From: Streptomyces koelreuteriae | GTDB lineage: Bacteria > Actinomycetota > Actinomycetes > Streptomycetales > Streptomycetaceae | Length of the DNA stretch: 64,000 bases | Reading direction: 5' to 3' | NCBI RefSeq assembly: GCF_018604545.1 | Contig: NZ_CP075896.1 | Span: 7,068,001 to 7,132,000 of the forward strand | Notes under the pieces: generated by a model | Databases searched by the model: none | What the model was told of the DNA's origin: nothing | The model's input: only the letters and a program-made list of their open reading frames with translations | Program-made: the position numbers and the translations under genes | Shown here: one piece after another, positions 1 to 9,000 of the stretch | How the letters are laid out: every line of letters starts with the position of its first letter | How positions within the stretch are numbered: the stretch's first letter is position 1

Positions 1-28
1 CCGGTACGGAGCCGCACCCCCGGCGCGA

Positions 29-34
29 TAGGCT
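29..34 (+). promoter_or_regulatory. Putative -10 box (TAGGCT) of the first operon
   Basis: TAGGCT is a common Streptomyces -10 form. Initiation about 7 bases downstream would fall near position 41, inside the longest open frame of the next gene, which favours the downstream GTG at 99 as its start. No clear -35 box is visible because only 28 bases lie upstream. Confidence 0.35.
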
Positions 35-98
35 CGTGGCACGACTTTCTCGTATTCAGGCAGATGTTCAGGCACGTTTCAGGGAGCGGGTGCAGACA

Positions 99-530
99 GT
101 GTCCGGTGGAGAGGTGGCCGGAATCCTGGTGGCCGTCTTCTGGGCGATCCTGGTCTCCTTCCTCGCCGTCGCGCTGGCGAGGCTGGCCCAGACGCTCAAG
201 GCGACCACCAAGCTCGTGGCGGACGTGACCGACCAGGCCGTCCCGCTGCTGGCCGACGCCTCCTCGGCGGTGCGCTCCGCGCAGACCCAGATCGACCGGG
301 TCGACTCGATCGCCTCCGACGTCCAGGAGGTGACGTCGAACGCCTCCGCGCTGTCGACCACCGTCGCCTCGACTTTCGGCGGTCCCCTGGTCAAGGTCGC
401 CGCCTTCGGCTACGGCGTGCGCCGGGCCCTCGGCGGCCGCAAGGAGGACGTGCCCGCCAAGGCGTCCAGGCGTACCGTGATCGTGGGCCGCACGGTCTCG
501 CGACGCGGCGCCCGAGGGAAGAGGGACTGA
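99..530 (+). CDS. DUF948 family membrane-anchored protein
   Basis: Small protein of about 143 residues. An N-terminal hydrophobic segment (about residues 5-27) is followed by a long Ala/Asp/Thr/Ser-rich helix likely to form a coiled coil, then a basic Arg/Lys-rich tail. This is the DUF948 layout; the molecular role is unknown. The frame is open from a GTG at 36, but the GTG at 99 has a purine-rich AGGGAGCGGG stretch 9-18 bases upstream, begins right before the membrane segment, and lies downstream of a candidate -10 box. The next gene starts 9 bases after the stop and leads into alaS, so the three are probably co-transcribed. It may be an envelope or cell-shape accessory protein; that is a guess from its topology. 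Confidence 0.8.
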   Translation: MSGGEVAGILVAVFWAILVSFLAVALARLAQTLKATTKLVADVTDQAVPLLADASSAVRSAQTQIDRVDSIASDVQEVTSNASALSTTVASTFGGPLVKVAAFGYGVRRALGGRKEDVPAKASRRTVIVGRTVSRRGARGKRD

Positions 531-539
531 GAGCAAGCG

Positions 540-890
540 ATGTTCCGCCGTACCTTCTGGTTCACCACGGGCGTCGCCGCCGGCGTGTGGGCCACCACCA
601 AGGTGAACCGCAAGCTGAAGCAGCTCACGCCCGAGAGCCTCGCCAAAGCCGCGGGCACCAAGGCGATCGAGGCCGGCCACCGGCTCAAGGACCGCGCGGT
701 CGACTTCGCGCTCGACGTCCGGGACAACATGGCCCAGCGGGAGGAAGAGCTGGGGGATGTCCTCGGCATCAACAGCGACCCCGAACTGCCCGCGCCTCGG
801 CGGTACACCGCCATTGAGAACAGCAAAAACCCGAAGTCCGTCGACAGCGACAGGACGACGTACTCGTACAACCGGAATGAGGACCACTGA
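540..890 (+). CDS. DUF6167-type small membrane-associated protein
   Basis: A 116-residue protein with an amphipathic to hydrophobic N-terminus (residues about 3-20, FRRTFWFTTGVAAGVWATTK) followed by a charged helical region and an acidic, disordered C-terminus. I recognise it as the DUF6167-like gene found just before alaS in streptomycetes; I cannot assign a function. Its TGA stop overlaps the alaS ATG by one base, which suggests translational coupling. With the preceding DUF948 gene it forms a pair of small, probably membrane-attached proteins ahead of a housekeeping synthetase. Nothing in the sequence points to an enzymatic role. Confidence 0.75.
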   Translation: MFRRTFWFTTGVAAGVWATTKVNRKLKQLTPESLAKAAGTKAIEAGHRLKDRAVDFALDVRDNMAQREEELGDVLGINSDPELPAPRRYTAIENSKNPKSVDSDRTTYSYNRNEDH

Positions 891-3562
891 TGGAGTCGGC
901 TGAGATTCGCCGCCGCTGGTTGAGCTTCTTCGAGGAGCGCGGTCACACCGTCGTCCCTTCGGCGTCGCTCATCGCGGACGACCCGACTCTGCTCCTCGTC
1001 CCGGCCGGCATGGTGCCCTTCAAGCCCTACTTCCTGGGTGAGGTCAAGCCGCCCTTCGACCGCGCCACGAGCGTGCAGAAGTGTGTGCGTACGCCGGACA
1101 TCGAAGAGGTCGGCAAGACCACCCGGCACGGCACGTTCTTCCAGATGTGCGGCAACTTCTCCTTCGGCGACTACTTCAAGGAAGGCGCCATCAAGCACGC
1201 CTGGGAGCTGCTCACCGGCTCCCAGGACAAGGGCGGTTACGGCCTCGACCCCGAGCGCCTGTGGATCACCGTCTACAAGGACGACGACGAGGCCGAGCGC
1301 ATCTGGCACGACGTCGTCGGCGTGCCGAAGGAGCGCATCCAGCGCCTCGGCATGAAGGACAACTACTGGTCCATGGGCGTGCCCGGCCCGTGCGGTCCCT
1401 GTTCCGAGATCAACTACGACCGCGGCCCCGAGTTCGGCGTCGAGGGCGGCCCCGCCGTCAACGACGAGCGGTACGTGGAGATCTGGAACCTCGTCTTCAT
1501 GCAGTACGAGCGCGGCGAGGGCATCGGCAAGGACAACTTCGAGATCCTCGGCGAGCTGCCGAGCAAGAACATCGACACCGGCCTCGGTCTCGAGCGCCTC
1601 GCCATGATTCTGCAGGGTGTGCAGAACATGTACGAGATCGACACCTCGATGGCGGTCATCGAGAAGGCCACCGAGCTGACCGGCGTCCGCTACGGCGACG
1701 CCCATGAATCGGATGTCTCCCTGCGCGTGGTCACCGACCACATGCGCACCTCGGTGATGCTCATCGGCGACGGCGTCACCCCGGGCAACGAGGGCCGCGG
1801 CTATGTGCTGCGCCGCATCATGCGCCGCGCCATCCGCAACATGCGCCTGCTCGGTGCCACCGGTCCGGTCGTCAAGGACCTGATCGACACCGTGATCGGC
1901 ATGATGGGCCAGCAGTACCCCGAGCTCATCACCGACCGCGAGCGCATCGAGAAGGTCGCCCTCGCCGAGGAGAACGCCTTCCTCAAGACGCTGAAGGCCG
2001 GCACCAACATCCTCGACACGGCCGTCACCGACACCAAGGCCTCCGGCGGCACCGTCCTGCCCGGCGACAAGGCCTTTCTGCTCCACGACACCTGGGGCTT
2101 CCCGATCGACCTCACCCTGGAGATGGCCGCCGAGCAGGGCCTCTCCGTGGACGAGGACGGCTTCCGCCGCCTGATGAAGGAGCAGCGGGAGCGCGCCAAG
2201 GCCGACGCCCAGGCCAAGAAGACCGGCCACGCCGGCACCGGCGCCTACCGTGAGATCGCCGACCGGGCCGGTGCCACCGACTTCATCGGCTACACCGCCA
2301 CCGAGGGCGAGTCGAGGATCGTCGGCATCCTCGTCGACGGCGCCTCCTCCCCGGCCGCCACCGAGGGCGACGAGGTCGAGATCGTCCTCGACCGCACCCC
2401 GTTCTACGCCGAGGGCGGCGGCCAGATCGGCGACACCGGCCGGATCAAGGTCGACACCGGTGCCGTCATCGAGATCCGCGACTGCCAGAAGCCGGTCCCT
2501 GGCGTGTACGTCCACAAGGGCGTCGTCCAGGTCGGCGAGGTCACCGTCGGCGCCACGGCCCACGCCTCGATCGACTCCCGTCGCCGCACGGCCATCGCCC
2601 GCGCCCACTCGGCCACGCACCTCACCCACCAGGCGCTGCGCGACGCCCTCGGCCCGACGGCCGCCCAGGCCGGTTCCGAGAACCAGCCCGGCCGCTTCCG
2701 CTTCGACTTCGGCTCGCCGTCCGCCGTTCCCACGGCCGTGATGACCGACGTCGAGCAGCGGATCAACGAGGTCCTCTCCCGCGACCTCGATGTGCAGGCC
2801 GAGGTCATGGGCATCGACGAGGCCAAGAAGGCCGGTGCCATCGCCGAGTTCGGCGAGAAGTACGGCGAGCGCGTGCGCGTCGTGACCATCGGCGACTTCT
2901 CCAAGGAGCTGTGCGGTGGCACGCATGTGCACAACACCGCCCAACTGGGTCTGGTGAAGCTGCTCGGCGAATCGTCGATCGGTTCGGGTGTTCGCCGTAT
3001 CGAGGCCCTGGTCGGTGTCGACGCCTACAACTTCCTCGCCCGTGAGCACACGGTCGTCGCCCAGCTCCAGGAGCTGATCAAGGGCCGCCCGGAGGAGCTC
3101 CCGGAGAAGGTCTCCGCCATGCTCGGCAAGCTGAAGGACGCCGAGAAGGAGATCGAGAAGTTCCGCGCGGAGAAGGTCCTCCAGGCCGCCGCCGGTCTCG
3201 CCGAGTCCGCCAAGGACGTCCGCGGCATTGCGGTCGTGACCGGTCAGGTGCCGGACGGCACCACCGCCGACGACCTGCGTAAGCTCGTCCTCGACGTGCG
3301 CGGACGCATCCAGGGCGGTCGGGCGGCCGTCGTCGCCCTCTTCACGGTCGCGAACGGCAAGCCGCTCACGGTCATCGCCACCAACGAGGCCGCCCGCGAG
3401 CGCGGCCTCAAGGCCGGTGACCTCGTCCGTACGGCCGCCAAGACGCTCGGCGGCGGCGGTGGCGGCAAGCCGGACGTCGCCCAGGGCGGTGGCCAGAACC
3501 CGGCCGCCGTCGGCGACGCCGTGGACGCCGTGGAGCGCCTGGTCGCCGAGACGGCCAAGTAA
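890..3562 (+). CDS. alaS: Alanyl-tRNA synthetase
   Basis: A class II aminoacyl-tRNA synthetase charging tRNA-Ala, cytoplasmic, 890 residues, which is the normal length. The catalytic domain is at the N-terminus (GMVPFKPYF near residue 40; TTRHGTFFQMCGNFSFGDYF near 78; motif 3 GLGLERLAM near 231). The editing domain carries the zinc pair motifs HSATH near residue 575 and CGGTH near 679. The C-terminal C-Ala/DHHA1 domain ends with the glycine-rich LGGGGGGKPDVAQGGG nucleic-acid binding loop. All key motifs are intact. The start overlaps the stop of the preceding gene by one base, and ruvX follows after 17 bases, the common alaS-ruvX-mltG-aroE arrangement of actinobacteria. Confidence 0.97.
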   Translation: MESAEIRRRWLSFFEERGHTVVPSASLIADDPTLLLVPAGMVPFKPYFLGEVKPPFDRATSVQKCVRTPDIEEVGKTTRHGTFFQMCGNFSFGDYFKEGAIKHAWELLTGSQDKGGYGLDPERLWITVYKDDDEAERIWHDVVGVPKERIQRLGMKDNYWSMGVPGPCGPCSEINYDRGPEFGVEGGPAVNDERYVEIWNLVFMQYERGEGIGKDNFEILGELPSKNIDTGLGLERLAMILQGVQNMYEIDTSMAVIEKATELTGVRYGDAHESDVSLRVVTDHMRTSVMLIGDGVTPGNEGRGYVLRRIMRRAIRNMRLLGATGPVVKDLIDTVIGMMGQQYPELITDRERIEKVALAEENAFLKTLKAGTNILDTAVTDTKASGGTVLPGDKAFLLHDTWGFPIDLTLEMAAEQGLSVDEDGFRRLMKEQRERAKADAQAKKTGHAGTGAYREIADRAGATDFIGYTATEGESRIVGILVDGASSPAATEGDEVEIVLDRTPFYAEGGGQIGDTGRIKVDTGAVIEIRDCQKPVPGVYVHKGVVQVGEVTVGATAHASIDSRRRTAIARAHSATHLTHQALRDALGPTAAQAGSENQPGRFRFDFGSPSAVPTAVMTDVEQRINEVLSRDLDVQAEVMGIDEAKKAGAIAEFGEKYGERVRVVTIGDFSKELCGGTHVHNTAQLGLVKLLGESSIGSGVRRIEALVGVDAYNFLAREHTVVAQLQELIKGRPEELPEKVSAMLGKLKDAEKEIEKFRAEKVLQAAAGLAESAKDVRGIAVVTGQVPDGTTADDLRKLVLDVRGRIQGGRAAVVALFTVANGKPLTVIATNEAARERGLKAGDLVRTAAKTLGGGGGGKPDVAQGGGQNPAAVGDAVDAVERLVAETAK

Positions 3563-3579
3563 GAGACGGGTCAGAGCAC

Positions 3580-4044
3580 ATGCGCAGAGGACGTCGACTC
3601 GCGATCGACGTCGGGGACGCCCGGATCGGGGTCGCCTCGTGCGACCCCGACGGGATCCTCGCCACCCCCGTGGAGACGGTCCCGGGGCGTGACATCCCCG
3701 CAGCTCAGCGGCGGTTGAAGCAACTCGTCGAGGAGTACGAGCCGCTCGAGGTCGTCGTCGGGCTCCCGCGCTCCCTCAAGGGGGGCGAGGGCCCGGCCGC
3801 GGTCAAGGTCCGTGCCTTCGTCCAGGAACTGGCCCGCATGATCGCCCCGGTTCCGGTCAGACTCCTCGACGAACGTATGACCACGGTGACGGCCAGTCAG
3901 GGACTGCGCGCTTCCGGCGTGAAGTCCAAGAAGGGCCGTTCCGTGATCGACCAGGCAGCCGCGGTGGTCATCCTCCAGCAGGCGCTTGAATCCGAACGGG
4001 TGTCAGGTAAAGCACCCGGCGAAGGCGTCGAAGTGGTCATCTGA
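3580..4044 (+). CDS. ruvX: RuvX/YqgF-type putative Holliday junction resolvase (pre-16S rRNA nuclease)
   Basis: A 154-residue protein with the RNase H-like fold motifs of the YqgF/RuvX family. The first acidic residue is in LAIDVGDARIGVA (residues 7-19), the middle motif is VVVGLPRSLKGG, and DERMTTVTA and VIDQAAAVVILQ supply the remaining acidic residues. The family is essential in many bacteria and implicated in 5' processing of 16S rRNA; resolvase activity is also reported, so the physiological reaction is not settled. The gene lies between alaS and mltG, the usual setting. The 121-base gap to mltG may hold the mltG promoter; I see no terminator there. Confidence 0.92.
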   Translation: MRRGRRLAIDVGDARIGVASCDPDGILATPVETVPGRDIPAAQRRLKQLVEEYEPLEVVVGLPRSLKGGEGPAAVKVRAFVQELARMIAPVPVRLLDERMTTVTASQGLRASGVKSKKGRSVIDQAAAVVILQQALESERVSGKAPGEGVEVVI

Positions 4045-4165
4045 TCGCGATACGGTAACGTTCCGCGCGATGCGCCGGTGTTCGAACAGCTGACGCACCA
4101 GAGAGAGGCGGACGGGAGCCCGGCCGGACGCCGAGCTACCGCCGCCTCGCGGCTCTAGGGGATCG

Positions 4166-5881
4166 ATGACTGAGTATGGCCGGGGCCAAGGCTCCGAACC
4201 GTGGCATCCGGAGGACCCGTTGTACGGGGACGGCGGATGGGGAGGACAGCAGGCCCACCCGGGTCAGCAGTCCCCCTACGGCGGCCAGCCGCAGCACTAT
4301 CCAGAGCAGCCGCAGCAGCCGCAGTACGGCGACTGGGGCACCGGTGAGCAGGCCGGGTACGGTCAGGCGCAGCAGCAGTACCAGTACGGCCAGCAGTACG
4401 CGGCCCAGACCCACGGGCATCAGCAGTACCCCGGCCAGGGGGACCACGGTCACCCGCAGGACCAGGGGTACCACCAGCAGCCGTACGACAACGGCGGCTG
4501 GGCCACCGGCGGTCACCAGCAGATGCCGTACCCCGGCGACCCCGCCGGCCCGTACGGGCAGCAGCAACCCGGCGCCTACGGCGGGGGCCAGTCCGACTAC
4601 TACGGCACGCCCGACGCGTATCCGCCGCCGGAGCCCCCCGGCCGGCGCCGGGCCGAGCCGCCGCCGCCGGAGACCGACTGGGACCCCGGCCCCGACCAGG
4701 GCGAGCACGCCTTCTTCGCGGGCGGCGACGACGATGACGACGGCGACGAGCCGGGGGACCGGCGACGGCGCGACGAGCAGCGGGGTCGCGGCGGCAAACC
4801 CAAGAAGCGCCGCAACGGCATGGCCTGCCTGGTGGTCGCCCTCGTCCTCGGCGGAGGCGTGGCGGGCGTCGGCTGGTTCGGCTACCAGTTCTACCAGGAT
4901 CGTTTCGGCGACGCCCCGGACTTCGCGGGCGACGGCAGCGGGCAGCAGGTCACGGTCGAGATCCCCCGGGGAGCGGGCGGCTACGAGATCGGGCAGGCGC
5001 TGAAGGACGCCGGCGTCGTCAAGAGCGTCGACGCGTTCGTCACGGCGCAGCAGAACAACCCCGACGGCCAGAAGCTCCAGGACGGCGTGTACACGCTGCA
5101 GAAGCAAATGTCGGCCGACAGCGCGGTCGAACTGATGCTCAGTCCGGAGAGCCGCGACAACCTGATCATCGCCGAGGGCAAGCGCAACGCCGACATCTAC
5201 CGGCTCATCGACAAGCGGCTGGAGGTCAAGGCGGGCACCACCGCCGCGGTCGCCAAGAAGGACTACAAGAAGCTCGGCCTGCCCGCCTGGGCACTGAACC
5301 ACCCCAACGTCAAGGACCCGCTGGAAGGGTTCCTCTACCCCTCCAGCTACGGCATCGCCAAGGGGCAGAAGCCCGAAGGCGTGCTGAAGCAGATGGTCGC
5401 GCGGGCCAGCGAGACGTACGAGAAGCTGGGAGTGGAGAAGAAGGCCGCGAGCCTCGGACTCGAGGACCCCTGGCAGCTCATCACGGTCGCGAGCATGGTG
5501 CAGGCCGAGGGCACCAGCCACGCCGACTTCCGCAAGATGGCCGAGGTCGTCTACAACCGGATGAAGCCCGGAAACCCGCAGACCAACGGCTTGCTGGAGT
5601 TCGACTCCACGTACAACTACATCAAGAACCAGAGCAAGATCGACCTGAGCCTGAGCGAGCTGCGGTCCTACGACAACCCGTACAACACGTACTTCCACAA
5701 GGGACTGACGCCCGGGCCGATCGACAACCCCGGCGAGGACGCGATCAAGGGCGCGCTCAACCCGACCAAGGACGGCTGGTACTACTTCATCTCGCTGGAC
5801 GGCAAGACCAGTGAGTTCACCAAGACCAACGCCGAGCACCAGAAGCTGGTCGACAAGTTCAACGCCTCGCGGAACAACTGA
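4166..5881 (+). CDS. mltG: Endolytic murein transglycosylase MltG (YceG-like)
   Basis: Cleaves nascent peptidoglycan glycan strands at the membrane and helps set strand length. The 571-residue protein is longer than the roughly 340-residue enterobacterial form because of a 200-residue cytoplasmic extension rich in Gln, Gly, Tyr and Pro (about 1-170) followed by an acidic cluster (179-195) and a basic stretch. One membrane segment (about 218-242) precedes a LysM-like region and the YceG catalytic domain. The catalytic glutamate is seen in VQAEGTS (Glu448), followed by VYNRMKPG. The low-complexity tail is typical of streptomycete MltG and may bind other division or growth proteins (inference). 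aroE follows after 11 bases. Confidence 0.95.
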   Translation: MTEYGRGQGSEPWHPEDPLYGDGGWGGQQAHPGQQSPYGGQPQHYPEQPQQPQYGDWGTGEQAGYGQAQQQYQYGQQYAAQTHGHQQYPGQGDHGHPQDQGYHQQPYDNGGWATGGHQQMPYPGDPAGPYGQQQPGAYGGGQSDYYGTPDAYPPPEPPGRRRAEPPPPETDWDPGPDQGEHAFFAGGDDDDDGDEPGDRRRRDEQRGRGGKPKKRRNGMACLVVALVLGGGVAGVGWFGYQFYQDRFGDAPDFAGDGSGQQVTVEIPRGAGGYEIGQALKDAGVVKSVDAFVTAQQNNPDGQKLQDGVYTLQKQMSADSAVELMLSPESRDNLIIAEGKRNADIYRLIDKRLEVKAGTTAAVAKKDYKKLGLPAWALNHPNVKDPLEGFLYPSSYGIAKGQKPEGVLKQMVARASETYEKLGVEKKAASLGLEDPWQLITVASMVQAEGTSHADFRKMAEVVYNRMKPGNPQTNGLLEFDSTYNYIKNQSKIDLSLSELRSYDNPYNTYFHKGLTPGPIDNPGEDAIKGALNPTKDGWYYFISLDGKTSEFTKTNAEHQKLVDKFNASRNN

Positions 5882-5892
5882 GGAACACCCTG

Positions 5893-6720
5893 ATGGCCGC
5901 ACCACGCCGGGCCGCCGTACTCGGCTCCCCGATCGCCCACTCGCTCTCCCCGGTCCTGCACCGCACGGCCTACCGGGAGTTGGGGCTGAGCGGCTGGACG
6001 TACGACAGGTTCGAGGTCGACGAGGCCGCCCTGCCCGGGTTCTTCGAGACGCTCGGTGCCGAGTGGGCGGGGCTGTCGCTGACCATGCCGCTGAAGCGGG
6101 CCGTGATCCCGCTGCTCGACGGGATCAGCGAGACCGCGGCCTCGGTCGACGCGGTGAACACCGTGGTCTGCGCCCCGGACGGCCGCCGCACCGGCGACAA
6201 CACCGACATCCCCGGCATGGTCGCGGCCCTGCGCGAGCACGGCATCGACAAGGTCGAGGCCGCCGCGGTCCTCGGCGCGGGGGCCACCGCCTCGTCCGCG
6301 CTGGCCGCCCTGGCGCGGATCTGTCCCGGCGAGATCGCCGTGTACGTCCGCAGCGAGGCCCGGGCCGCCGAGATGCGGCAGTGGGCCGAGCGGCTGGAGG
6401 TCCCGGTGCGCATCGCCGACTGGGCGGACGCCGCGCAGGCCCTGCGCGCCCCGCTGGTGATCAGCACCACGCCGGCCGGTGTCACCGACGCCCTCGCCCG
6501 GTCCGTGCCGGAGCGGCCCGCGGCCCTCTTCGACGTCCTCTACGACCCCTGGCCGACGGACCTCGCCGCCCGCTGGTCGGCGTACGGCGGCGCCGTCGTC
6601 AGCGGCCTCGACCTGCTCGTCCACCAGGCCGTGCTGCAGGTCGAGCAGATGACGGGGCTGGCCCCGGCGCCCCTGGACGCCATGCGAAAAGCGGGCGAAC
6701 GCGCTCTCGCGGCCCGCTAG
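5893..6720 (+). CDS. aroE: Shikimate dehydrogenase
   Basis: Reduces 3-dehydroshikimate to shikimate with NADPH in aromatic amino acid synthesis. The 275-residue length fits the AroE family. Visible motifs are the substrate loop SPIAHSLSPVLH (residues 11-22), the catalytic-lysine region SLTMPLK, the aspartate in NTDIPG, and the nucleotide-binding loop GAGATA. All are intact. It follows mltG by 11 bases and precedes aroC-aroK-aroB, so most of the shikimate pathway sits here. It lacks the extra C-terminal features of quinate dehydrogenases, although shikimate/quinate preference cannot be told by eye. Confidence 0.95.
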   Translation: MAAPRRAAVLGSPIAHSLSPVLHRTAYRELGLSGWTYDRFEVDEAALPGFFETLGAEWAGLSLTMPLKRAVIPLLDGISETAASVDAVNTVVCAPDGRRTGDNTDIPGMVAALREHGIDKVEAAAVLGAGATASSALAALARICPGEIAVYVRSEARAAEMRQWAERLEVPVRIADWADAAQALRAPLVISTTPAGVTDALARSVPERPAALFDVLYDPWPTDLAARWSAYGGAVVSGLDLLVHQAVLQVEQMTGLAPAPLDAMRKAGERALAAR

Positions 6721-6751
6721 GATCCGCTCTCGGTTCCGCAGGGGGCGGAAC
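6718..6751 (+). promoter_or_regulatory. Putative -10 box and leader hairpin before the repeat-bearing small membrane protein
   Basis: TAGGAT at 6718-6723 overlaps the aroE stop codon and looks like a Streptomyces -10 box. It is followed by a perfect 7-base inverted repeat (GTTCCGC at 6733-6739, loop AGGGG, GCGGAAC at 6745-6751). The predicted transcript would begin at the hairpin and reach a purine-rich ribosome site before 6771. The hairpin could protect a short leader or act as a weak attenuator. Confidence 0.35.
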
Positions 6752-6770
6752 AGGGGAGGGGATACGAACC

Positions 6771-7166
6771 ATGACCACCGGCATGCCTCAGGCGTCCGTG
6801 AAGTCCCAGATATTCGAGTCGCTGCTGGGATTCCTGCCCGACTGGGTGCAGATCACGGTGATCGCCCTGATCGTGCTCGCGGTCCTCGCGTCCTGGGCGG
6901 TCAAGATCAAGCGCAAGATCGCCTACCGGCGGACCCTGCGCAGCGGGCAGCCCGTCCACGCGGCGGCCCAGTACGGGCAGGGGAGCGGGGCGGACCACCT
7001 CGGGGAGTACGCACCTCAGCGGGCGCCGCAGCAGGGCAGTGGAGCCGACCACCTGGGCGCCTATGCGCCGCAGCAGGCGCAGCCCGCGCGGCAGCCGAGC
7101 GGCGCGGACTTCCTCGGTTCCTACGCGCCGCAGGGGCGGACCGGCGGCCCGGCCTCGTCCGCCTGA
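6771..7166 (+). CDS. Small single-pass membrane protein with three GADxLGxYAPQ repeats
   Basis: A 131-residue protein. It has one strong transmembrane helix (about residues 26-45), a basic stop-transfer stretch (KIKRKIAYRR, 46-54), and a disordered tail holding three near-identical 13-residue repeats: GSGADHLGEYAPQ (71-83), GSGADHLGAYAPQ (89-101) and PSGADFLGSYAPQ (109-121). I do not recognise the family. The positive residues after the helix predict the repeat tail lies in the cytoplasm. Regular short motifs in a flexible tail suggest a multivalent docking site for a partner. The ATG at 6771 has a GGGGAGGGG ribosome site. It sits between aroE and aroC, but no motif links it to shikimate chemistry. 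Confidence 0.8.
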   Translation: MTTGMPQASVKSQIFESLLGFLPDWVQITVIALIVLAVLASWAVKIKRKIAYRRTLRSGQPVHAAAQYGQGSGADHLGEYAPQRAPQQGSGADHLGAYAPQQAQPARQPSGADFLGSYAPQGRTGGPASSA

Positions 7167-7306
7167 TGGACCGGCGGCCGGGTCCGCGCTCCGGACGTGG
7201 GAGGATCGTAGGTGGCGGACCGGGGCCGCGCACCCGGTCAGGCCGTCGCCGTACGCGAGGACGTGCGTACGCAGGGCAGTACGGGCGCGAGCACTGAGGA
7301 GCACCG

Positions 7307-8491
7307 TTGAGCAGGTTGCGCTGGCTGACCGCTGGGGAGTCCCACGGTCCCGCACTCGTCGCGACGCTGGAGGGTCTGCCCGCCGGCGTGCCGATCACCA
7401 CGGACATGGTGGCGGACCATCTCGCGAGGCGGCGCCTGGGCTATGGACGCGGCGCCCGGATGAAGTTCGAGCGCGACGAGATCACCTTCCTCGGCGGCGT
7501 CCGGCACGGCCTCACCCTCGGCTCCCCGGTCGCGATCATGGTGGGCAACACCGAGTGGCCGAAGTGGGAACAGGTCATGGCGGCCGACCCGGTCGACCCC
7601 GAGATCCTCGACGGCCTCGCCCGCAACGCCCCGCTGACCCGCCCGCGGCCCGGCCACGCCGACCTCGCCGGCATGCAGAAGTACGGCTTCGACGAGGCCC
7701 GGCCGATCCTGGAGCGCGCCTCGGCGCGTGAGACCGCGGCCCGGGTGGCCCTCGGCGCGGTGGCCCGGTCGTACCTCAAGGAGACGGCCGGCATCGAGAT
7801 CGTCTCCCATGTGGTGGAGCTGGCGGCCGCGAAGGCGCCGTACGGCGTGTACCCGACCCCGGCGGACGTGGAGAAGCTGGACGCGGACCCGGTGCGCTGT
7901 CTGGACGCCGACGCGTCGAAGGCGATGGTCGCCGAGATCGACCAGGCCCACAAGGACGGCGACACCCTCGGCGGTGTGGTCGAGGTGCTGGCCTACGACG
8001 TACCGGTCGGCCTCGGCTCGCATGTGCACTGGGACCGGCGTCTCGACGCCCGGCTGGCCGCCGCCCTCATGGGCATCCAGGCCATCAAGGGCGTGGAGGT
8101 CGGCGACGGCTTCGACCTGGCGCGGGTGCCCGGCTCCAAGGCCCACGACGAGATCGTGACCACCGACGAGGGCATCCGGCGCACCTCCGGCCGCTCCGGC
8201 GGCACCGAGGGCGGACTGACCACCGGCGAGGTGCTGCGGGTGCGCGCGGCCATGAAGCCGATCGCGACCGTCCCGCGGGCGCTCAAGACGGTGGACGTCG
8301 TCACCGGTGAGGCGACCGCCGCCCACCACCAGCGCTCCGACGTGTGCGCCGTGCCGGCGGCCGGCATCGTCGCCGAGGCGATGGTCGCCCTCGTCCTCGC
8401 GGACGCGGTGGCCGAGAAGTTCGGCGGCGACAGCGTGGCCGAGACCGGCCGCAACGTACGGTCCTACCTCGACAACCTGGCCATCCGGTGA
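7307..8491 (+). CDS. aroC: Chorismate synthase
   Basis: Converts EPSP to chorismate using reduced FMN, the last common step of aromatic synthesis. 394 residues. It begins with LRWLTAGESHGPALVATLEG, the family signature with the conserved histidine, and contains GRSGGTEGG and the C-terminal HHQRSDVCAVPA region with a second conserved histidine. The start is a TTG at 7307 with GAGGAG ending 6 bases upstream; no ATG or GTG gives the conserved N-terminus. Its TGA overlaps the GTG of aroK by the four-base GTGA arrangement, so aroC, aroK and aroB should be translationally coupled. Confidence 0.96.
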   Translation: MSRLRWLTAGESHGPALVATLEGLPAGVPITTDMVADHLARRRLGYGRGARMKFERDEITFLGGVRHGLTLGSPVAIMVGNTEWPKWEQVMAADPVDPEILDGLARNAPLTRPRPGHADLAGMQKYGFDEARPILERASARETAARVALGAVARSYLKETAGIEIVSHVVELAAAKAPYGVYPTPADVEKLDADPVRCLDADASKAMVAEIDQAHKDGDTLGGVVEVLAYDVPVGLGSHVHWDRRLDARLAAALMGIQAIKGVEVGDGFDLARVPGSKAHDEIVTTDEGIRRTSGRSGGTEGGLTTGEVLRVRAAMKPIATVPRALKTVDVVTGEATAAHHQRSDVCAVPAAGIVAEAMVALVLADAVAEKFGGDSVAETGRNVRSYLDNLAIR

Positions 8492-9000
8492 CCCCGCTGA
8501 TCGTGCTGGTCGGCCCGATGGGCGTCGGCAAGTCCACGGTCGGGCAGCTGCTGGCCGAGCGGCTCGGGACCGGATACCGGGACACCGACGACGACATCGT
8601 CGCCGCGCAGGGCCGGACGATCGCCGAGATCTTCGTGGAGGAGGGCGAGGCCGCCTTCCGCGCCATCGAGAAGCAGGCCGTGCGCGAGGCGCTCGCCGGG
8701 CACGACGGCGTGCTGGCCCTGGGCGGCGGCGCCGTCCTCGACCAGGACACCCGCGAGCTGCTCGCCGGGCACCGGGTGGTGTACCTGTCGATGGACGTCG
8801 AGGAAGCGGTCAAGCGCACCGGCCTCAACGCGGCCCGGCCGCTGCTCGCCCTCAACCCGCGCAAGCAGTGGCGCGAGCTGATGGAGGCCCGCCGGCACCT
8901 GTACGAGGAGGTCGCCACGGCCGTTGTCGCCACCGATGGCCGCACCCCCGAAGAGGTCACCGAAGTCGCCCTGGACGCACTGGAGTTGAAGGAAGCATGA
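8488..9000 (+). CDS. aroK: Shikimate kinase
   Basis: Phosphorylates shikimate at the 3-position with ATP. 170 residues, the normal size. The Walker A motif GPMGVGKST lies at about residues 9-17, the shikimate-binding DTDDDI at about 33-38, GEAAFRAIE at about 54-62, and the GGGAV loop at about 80. The GTG start at 8488 shares bases with the aroC stop; the upstream frame extension is only a shadow of aroC. It ends in the ATGA overlap with aroB. Confidence 0.96.
   Translation: MTPLIVLVGPMGVGKSTVGQLLAERLGTGYRDTDDDIVAAQGRTIAEIFVEEGEAAFRAIEKQAVREALAGHDGVLALGGGAVLDQDTRELLAGHRVVYLSMDVEEAVKRTGLNAARPLLALNPRKQWRELMEARRHLYEEVATAVVATDGRTPEEVTEVALDALELKEA

Noticed and set aside
410..3049. Open frame of 879 codons on the minus strand opposite alaS
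   Set aside because: Shadow of alaS with biased composition and no recognisable domain.
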